DNA of 64,000 nucleotides from Vicia villosa (Eukaryota; Streptophyta; Magnoliopsida; Fabales; Fabaceae), in the NCBI RefSeq assembly GCF_029867415.1, contig NW_026706275.1, positions 62,001 to 126,000 on the forward strand. The letters run 5' to 3'. Positions 57,548-64,000 of this stretch are shown here, in pieces (within the stretch, counting starts at the first letter, position 1; every line of letters starts with the position of its first letter). The position numbers and the translations under genes are program-made. The notes under the pieces were generated by a model. The model was not told the DNA's origin, made no database searches, and saw only the letters and a program-made list of their open reading frames with translations.

Positions 57548-58445
57548 GTTGTTGGCTTATGCCAATATGGAATTGTTGTTGTTATTATTATTTGTTGTAG
57601 GCTTATGCCAGTGTTGAATCGTTGTTGTTGTTGTTGCATTCATAATGTTGTCGCATACATGGCATAAAAGTTGGGAGCTTGTGCTCTGTAACTTGGCCTG
57701 GATTGGCAAAAGTTTTAAGTTGGAGGCTTATTCCTTGTTGATACCTCTATTAATTGGAAATAATAAGTTGGGGGCTTATGCCATGTTGGTATCACATGCA
57801 TGTGCATTGTAACGAGTCGCATCTCGTGTTGCACTTTTATGTTGAATTGTTGTGATGATGAAATAATCGTTTTATATGTAGATGATATTATTGTGATAAA
57901 TGTTGTTAATTAGCTACGAAGCGATGATTTTGTATGAACCGATTCTAATATAGTATTTATCATACATCCTATTATATTGTTCAATATCTCACCATTTTTG
58001 TTTGAATGTTAATCCGATGTTGGTAACATGCAGGTAATCCAGAATGAAGAGTGTCTACCTTCATTCATTCGAGTCGGTGTCTTCGCTCTGATACGTAACA
58101 CTCGGGGGGATGAATGCTTGTTGCTTTATTATTGTTATTACTTCAGTTGTTGACTTTTAAATTGATCTTTATTTAGTACTTTGTTGTTTCGAGTTTTTTT
58201 CTGTTGGATAAAGATTTTATGTCTTTTGAGTTGAAATTTGTGATTTCGTTGCTTAATTTGAAAGTTGTTTATTTTGAAGACTAAATTATATTGTTGTCGG
58301 TTCATTTGAAGTTAAGTGTTATGTATATGTTTTACATGCGATTAAATGTCATTGTTTTTAAGAAGTAAATGTAGCATTCTATTTATATGTTGAAATTTGT
58401 AACTCTAATTTTAATAATATTCGCCAGGTAGAATGGGGTGTTACA
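56091..58445. mobile_element. 2.36-kb solo LTR, gypsy-like
   Basis: Starts TGTTACGCCTGG, ends GGGGTGTTACA, and is flanked by AATAC at 56086-56090 and 58446-58450. The paralogous empty site is at 37446-37450. No coding domain is present. A (TTG)n tract lies at about 57505-57547, with nearby repeats of a unit containing GGCTTATGCCA. The end pattern is common in plant gypsy LTRs; the lineage is not assigned. Confidence 0.88.
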
Positions 58446-58469
58446 AATACAATATTAACTTTTTTTAAA

Positions 58470-58539
<70 letters not shown>

Positions 58540-59050
58540 ATGTGTGTGTAAGTGTGTGTATGTGTGTGTTTTTCATGTCAGCCAAATGTCAAGGACCAAC
58601 TTCTTCATGCCGGCCAAAGGCCTAATAACATATGACCCATTTATCCAATCCGCTCCATCAGATCCAAGGTATAAATACCTTCACAATGAGTTTTCAGGTA
58701 CACAATCTCTAATCCTCACTTTCTCTACCACTATCTTGAATCCTAAACTAATCCTCACTTACACAATCTATAAATACCCTTTCTTTGCTTTGTCACGTCG
58801 GTGAGTAACGACGCCTATTCAAGATCAATGCATCTGGTTCAAGAAGCATCGTGATCGTAACATTCAATATACAATGTCGCATCGTAATAGTGCTCAGGAA
58901 ATCTCTCTCCACTACGATCTCCGCAATCCTCTCCATATCTAGTTCCAGACGAAAATACATAGACACTTATACAAGTATAATATGTACGTAGATAACCCTC
59001 AACACAAACAATGAGAAGGAAGATGAGAAAAATAAATGACAAAAAACAAA
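58446..59050. repeat. Duplicated protease 3' flank with (TA)n tract
   Basis: Paralogous to 37446-38150. The TA repeat is at about 58471-58535, followed by GT-rich sequence and the shared TATAAATA-containing segment. Reading frames through the TA repeat are artefacts. Confidence 0.8.
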
Positions 59051-59144
59051 TTTGTAATCATATATTTATATGATGATGACTTGTTGGTAATTAAAAATAG
59101 CGTGGAGAACTTGTCGAAGTTCAAAGAGCTGCGAAGCAACTAGA

Positions 59145-59279
59145 AAACTCATCGAAAAACAATGAAGTCACCATCGAGTGTTTATTTATCCCACGAGACG
59201 GGAAAGGAAAACATCGAGTAAAACCTAAAAGAAAACAAACAAGGGTCTTACGACCAAGAGAAATGGTAAGGGAGTCGGT
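59145..59279. repeat. Fragment of an Ogre-like LTR, left part
   Basis: GTCACCATCGAG...TTATTTATCCCACGAGACGGGAAAGG resembles 2965-3000 in the Ogre-like solo LTR. It continues at 60382 after a nested insertion. Confidence 0.5.
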
Positions 59280-60376
59280 TTTTAGAACATAATTTGGTTC
59301 TAATCATATTTTAGTATTTCAATGATAACAAACAAATAAATTTTGTATAAGCAAACATGGTATTCTAATCATATATTTTTTATTTCAGAAGATGTACTGT
59401 TACCAGCACAATCAGAACTTGGAATAAATGTAAAGCTGGATAAATGCAAGAGATACTCAAGTCGTCAAGGCAACTTCTGATTCTGCACCAAACTGCTGCG
59501 AATACACTTACAACAGAAGTTGAAATACAAGCTGAACAGAAGATCACGAAAGAATATATCTACAATAGAAGCTGAAATGCACAGCTAATCAGAAGATCAC
59601 GAAGACTGATTCAAAATAAAGTCGTTAAAAACATAATCATTAGTAAAACGGCTGCAACACTCCAGAAGCACAATTCCCAAGGTTGATTGAAGAAGCTACC
59701 CACATGCAAATCCTTGGAATAAAAAAAAGTTGAAACAAACACGTAAACCATTTAATGCTGCAAAAAGGAGTTGAAGTTAACGGGAAAAAATCCCGAGTAC
59801 ATATAGACTCATGATCGCTTGAATCAAAATGAATCACAACGAGAACATCATTATTCTGAAAAATCATCAAGTGTGAAGAAAAACTCTCTGAAGCAAATTT
59901 TCATATTCATTCTCACAGTTCATTACTTTGTACTTAATTTTAGTGAAATATCACAGTGGTGTTTACAGATTTCTAGAAGCAATACTATACATTGTCATCA
60001 GAAGTTACGTGGTAACTGAGTCCTTGAGAGACCAGTTGGTTCAGGAGTCTCAAGAAGTCTAGGACTAGTTTAGTCTTAGAAGTTGGTTAGTCACAAATAG
60101 TTGGTTTGTGCAGGATTATTAGACACCAGCAGTTTGGCTCGTGCACTGTATTGTGAGTCACGACAGTTGGTCGTGCAAGTGTAATTAGGTTCTGATTATA
60201 GTGAATTAAGTCCTCGTTGAGAGAGGAAAATCAGCTTGTTGAGGGTGGACTGGAGGTAGCCTTATTGAGAAGGTGAACCAGGATAAAAATAAATGTGTTC
60301 TGTCTATCTTTCCTTTATCAAGTTTTTAAATAACCGCTTATTCAACCCTCCCTTCTAAGAGTTTTCTCAACTTTCA
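59280..60376. mobile_element. 1.1-kb copia solo LTR, SIRE-like
   Basis: Begins TTTTAGAACATAATTTGG (expected TG, second base changed) and ends TTTTCTCAACTTTCA, flanked by TCGGT at 59275-59279 and 60377-60381. The CCCTCCCTTCTAAGAGTTTTC end and the GGACTGGAGGTAGCC stretch fit SIRE/Maximus LTRs as I recall them. It splits an Ogre-like LTR, whose motifs continue on both sides. Confidence 0.7.
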
Positions 60377-60381
60377 TCGGT

Positions 60382-61735
60382 TGCGCAAGAGGAAGGGATT
60401 AGCACCCCTCACGTCCGTTGTACCTGACGGTATGCACTCTTGTTAGTTCTATTCTATGGGTGTAAAAAGTCAAAATCTAAAGCTTAATGCTAAGGAAATT
60501 CAATGCATGCAAAATGTAGGGAAAATAAAGTTGTGCTCACTCGGGCCCTACCCTAATGCCTACGTATCCTTTTTGAGGAATCAGAGTTACCGTAGTTCGG
60601 CTCAATATTTTCTGTTTGTTTTTTTAATGAACATTTACATTCACACTCCGCTGCTCGACCTTTGGAAACTTATGCTAGGGAATGGAGCAGAAATAACATG
60701 CTCTTACCTAACCAGACAAAGCTAAAAAGCAAAAGAGATTTGGTTGGTGTTTTTTGATGTGGATAGAGGTGGTCTAGAGCCCAATGCAAGGATGCCCACC
60801 TTTCTCTACTTTTTAGATTGTTAATATTTATTAGGTGTTTTATGTGTTTTTTGTTGGGTATTTTTTAAAGGGAAATGTAGATAGTTATGAACTGAATCCC
60901 AATGCAAGGATGCTCACAGTTCTCTATTTTTTAATATTTATTAAGTGTTTTAAAGGTTGAAAAGAAAAAAGATGACCTAGACTAAAAGGAGACTAAAGAG
61001 CCCTAAAAGTTATCATGCTTGGATAAGAGTCTAAGGTCTAGACGATTTACCTTAAACAAGGTAGAATCGTATCCAAAGGGAACATGGTAATCACAAGCAA
61101 GAAAGAAGTAAACACTTCACAAATAAGAGATAAACATCTCAAGGAACAAAACAATTATTTAAACAAGTAATGAAATCAAGAGAAATGAGTGAAATAAAAA
61201 TTTAATCAATTAATTAAAAATCGATTAAATCAATTAATCAAGTTAAGAAAAATCAATTAGTAAGACTAATCGATTTTAATTAACAATAATCAATTAACTA
61301 AAGCAATATTTAATTAACTAATTAAAAGTCTAAAACATGCATAAATCAACATCAAATAAGAATTAAAATTCTAATCTAATATATTTTGGTTTTTTTGAAA
61401 TAAAAACAATTAGAAATAAAATCCTATTCTAATATATTTTTGTGTTTTTGAAATAAAATAAAATCTAATTCCTAATATTTTTTTATATTTTCAATTAGAA
61501 TTAAAAAAAAAAGGAAAACATGAAATAAAATAAAAAGATATTAATGGGCTAAAAATACTGAAAAGGAGGGTGTGATAAATAAGAAGGCGCTGGCCTAATG
61601 GGACATAGGCCCAATATGTATCAGCTCCTGGGGGGGATTTTTGCACAGCATTAGGGTGTTATGAGCAACATTAGCGTTGGGCTTTGCTAGAGTGCCCCAA
61701 AATAGTTAAAAGAAAACAACAAAAAAACTCTAATT
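60382..61735. repeat. Fragment of an Ogre-like LTR, right part, and non-coding DNA
   Basis: GGGATTAGCACCCCTCACGTCC at the start corresponds to the GGTGTTAGCACCC block of the solo LTR at 3070. TGCCTACGTATCC near 60560 is another repeat motif that I recall from legume LTRs. The end of the LTR could not be placed. No gene was seen. Confidence 0.45.
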
Positions 61736-61935
61736 TACTTAATATAAATGTAAAAAAGTCATGATGGCAACCCTAGCTACATGTCATCTTGATAACAATT
61801 ACTGTCACATGTCATTTGGAAATAATTCTAAATATCTACTTAATATAAATGTAAAGAAGCCATGATGGCAACCCTAGCTACATGTCATCTTGATAACATT
61901 TATTGCCACATGTCATTTGCAAATAATTCTAAATA
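61736..61935 (+). repeat. Two-copy tandem repeat, 101-bp unit
   Basis: 61736-61836 and 61837-61935 are direct copies. They share TACTTAATATAAATGTAAA, CATGATGGCAACCCTAGC and CATGTCATCTTGATAACA, with a few substitutions. Confidence 0.9.
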
Positions 61936-62312
61936 CAAACCCTAATTATACAAACTCAATATTAAAATAAATAATAATTACCTTATAATGATAATAGAAT
62001 GAATAATAATTATAAATAATAATATTAACCTCAATAATATAACTAATAAGTAACAATTAATATTATTTGATAATGGACACAATATTAATAATTTAAATAA
62101 TGGTAATAATACAAATATTATTTAATGATTGATGCAATATTAATAATTAAAATAATAAAAATAATAAATATTTTAATAATAATATAGAGCCATAGTAATA
62201 AATAATACAAATAAATAATAATTTAAAATAAAGTAAAACTAAATATACATAACTAATATTTTAATATAAATTGTTGGATTCAAAATATATTTATAAAATA
62301 TTTTAATTATTA

Positions 62313-62352
<40 letters not shown>

Positions 62353-62381
62353 GATTAAAAAGTAACGCTTATTGACACTAC
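61936..62381. repeat. Very AT-rich DNA with a (TA)n tract
   Basis: AAT/TTA-rich simple sequence and a TA repeat at about 62319-62349. There is no gene. Confidence 0.8.
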
Positions 62382-63347
62382 CTTACAAATAAATAATATT
62401 ATTTTTTTTAATCAATAAACTGATTTGATTAATTCAAAAAACCAAGGAAAACAAGGCGATCTCAAAACGATCCAGCCCCAAAACATCAAAGCACCTAACA
62501 ACAATCAAAAACTAGGAAAACAAAACACCCTACACCATTAAAGAAGCTAGGTGTGGCCTGAGTTTTACATGTTCCCAGCACCTGTAAACTATAGTGTCTA
62601 TAATATCCCTCCCAATTCTATTATTCACAGTATTACCAAAAATTGTATCATTCCTCATCTTCCATATGGAGTAAATAGTTTCAGCAGCCTCACACAAAAT
62701 AATGCGAGATCTCAAATTTTTCCTCCTGCAACTCTGAATAAGCCAATCCAATTCAGCATCCCACGGTTTTGGCTCATGCTGAATGTGCAACCAGTCCAGA
62801 ATCTCTTTCCATATGGCTTTGCTCCTGTTACATTCAAAAAGAAGATGTTGTATGGTTTCTTGCTTATGGCAAAAGCAGCAACCATCCTCAGTCAACAAAC
62901 CAAACTTCCTAAGTCTATCTTTGGTAGCCAATCTACCATTACATGCTAACCATAGAATAAACATAGCTTGAGGTCTAGCGGTGTTATGATAGATAATGCT
63001 TCTCCATCTAACACGGCTATTATGCATCTGCAGAATTTTATAAGTTTCCTTCATTTTGAACCTGTCCACCATGGTCTGCTGCACCTGAGTATAGAGAGTC
63101 TTCAGATTAAACAATTGATTCATGACCCAAGAGTACCTTGACTTGTTCTCGACCTGCATCACATGTAAAACTCAGGCCACACCTAGCTTCTTTAATGGTG
63201 TAGGGTGTTTTGTTTTCCTAGTTTTTGATTGTTGTTAGATGCTTTGATGTTTTGGGGCTGGATCTTTTTGAGATCACCTTGTTTTTCTTGGTTTTTTGAA
63301 TTAATAATCAGTTTATTGATTAAAAAAATTAACTTTTTATTTGTAAG
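62382..63347. repeat. Large inverted repeat made of two LINE 3' ends
   Basis: Arms 62382-62571 and 63162-63347 are near-perfect inverted copies (about 185-190 bp). They are separated by about 590 bp of LINE ORF2 C-terminal coding sequence. Each arm contains the ORF2 stop, the 3' untranslated region and the A-rich tail, pointing outwards. Confidence 0.85.
62530..63159 (-). pseudogene. LINE ORF2 C-terminal fragment with zf-RVT domain
   Basis: About 210 codons, open from near 63161 to the stop at 62530. It matches the zinc-binding region that ends plant LINE ORF2 proteins: RPQAMFILWLACNGRLATKDRL, then C-x2-C (GCCFCHKQ), HLLFEC and a tryptophan (IWKEIL). RT and endonuclease are absent, so this is a 5'-truncated copy. 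Its junction with the opposite arm is at about 63161/63162. The coding part is undamaged, which suggests a fairly recent origin. Confidence 0.85.
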
Positions 63348-64000
63348 TTTTCTTTTATACACATGTGCAATAAATAAATTAAAAGGTCGAAACATAATTA
63401 TATATGTAATTTCGTTTATGAGTATTATTTATTTATTTTATATATTGTTTGCTATGTATTAGTGGTGCTTAGCTTGAGTAATAATAATGAGGTTGCATTT
63501 TAAAAAGAAAAAAAAATTATATTTTTTTAGGCTACGATTGTTTAAAATTTAATTGGATTTAAAATAATTGATTAAATTTTAAATAAAGAAATATTGGATT
63601 ACTCATTAATAAATATGAACTAAAAAATATATAATAAGTAAAATAGTAAATAGTTAGTGTGATAGAGTGATGGATAATAGTGTGCATTAAAAATAATAAT
63701 AAATTAGAATTGTTACAAAATAAATACTATTAAGTGAAAATTAATATTGTATCAACAAAAATAATGAATAATAAATTACATAATTATAAATTGAATGAGT
63801 CAATTAATTTCATATATTAATAATTTGTTTTAAATTTGAAATAAATATGAAACATATAAACAATATGATTTAGGTAAAAAAAACTGAAATTCAAAACATA
63901 AACAAAATCAAAATACAACAAAGAACCGATCAATCTGCATAATCTCAAATAAATACTAATCATAATAACCAAAACAAATTGTTGGTATATCGTAAATAGC
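63348..64000. other. AT-rich non-coding DNA
   Basis: No gene, terminal repeat or element end recognised up to the window edge. Confidence 0.6.

Noticed and set aside
58379..58804. Overlapping frames with long Tyr-Ile repeats on both strands
   Set aside because: They are translations of a (TA)n microsatellite.
62382..63347. Inverted repeat as a DNA transposon with long TIRs
   Set aside because: The arms are LINE 3' ends with stop codon and A-rich tail, and no target duplication was confirmed; kept as an open question in the findings.
1..64000. CRISPR arrays, rRNA, tRNA or organellar inserts
   Set aside because: None seen by eye. A tRNAscan or organelle-genome search was not possible here and could still find short matches.

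Overview
The window reads as repeat-dense plant nuclear DNA, most likely from a legume of the pea/vetch group. The reasons are a 4.2-kb Ogre-type solo LTR, Tat-lineage Ty3/gypsy elements with an extra RNase H, a Tork-like Ty1/copia element, a Helitron encoding an RPA-like protein, and one intact plant aspartic protease gene. The species is an inference; no rRNA, tRNA, CRISPR or bacterial features were seen.

Layout. (1) 32-16428: a complete minus-strand Tat-lineage gypsy element (copy 1) with 799-bp LTRs and a GCGTT target duplication. Between pol and its 3' LTR it carries, on the opposite strand, an apparently intact four-exon gene for a plant mobile domain (PMD) protein with a coiled-coil tail. 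An Ogre-like solo LTR (2858-7085) lies inside the first intron of that gene. (2) 16585-16882: a Tourist-like MITE. (3) 17089-30043: a 13-kb Helitron with clear ends (A|TC ... hairpin-CTAG|T). It holds an RPA1-like gene and a decayed Rep/helicase gene on +, and three tandem B3-like genes on -. (4) 30440-35473: a very young Ty1/copia element on - with a broken reverse transcriptase. (5) 35917-37212: an intact CDR1/nepenthesin-type aspartic protease. (6) 38400-42480: a decayed LINE split by a SIRE-like solo LTR, which is itself split by another solo LTR. (7) 44702-54598: a second copy of the Tat element, on +, inserted 10 bp upstream of the start codon of a paralogous aspartic protease that is now a pseudogene (54609-55874). 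(8) 56091-58445: a further solo LTR. (9) 59145-64000: Ogre-like LTR remnants split by a copia solo LTR, a 101-bp tandem repeat, AT-rich DNA, and a LINE 3' end arranged as a large inverted repeat.

Two points stand out. First, the two copies of the same Tat family share LTRs, gag-pol, the upstream region of the antisense gene and its 3' flank, but carry unrelated antisense proteins: PMD plus coiled coil in copy 1, and a short protein resembling the plant transposon-protein family in copy 2. The antisense slot looks like an exchangeable cargo site. Second, the protease paralogs preserve two pre-insertion sites, at 35907 and 37446, which prove the ends and target duplications of the insertions in the second paralog.

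The only gene likely to serve the plant directly is the aspartic protease at 35917. Almost everything else belongs to mobile elements.
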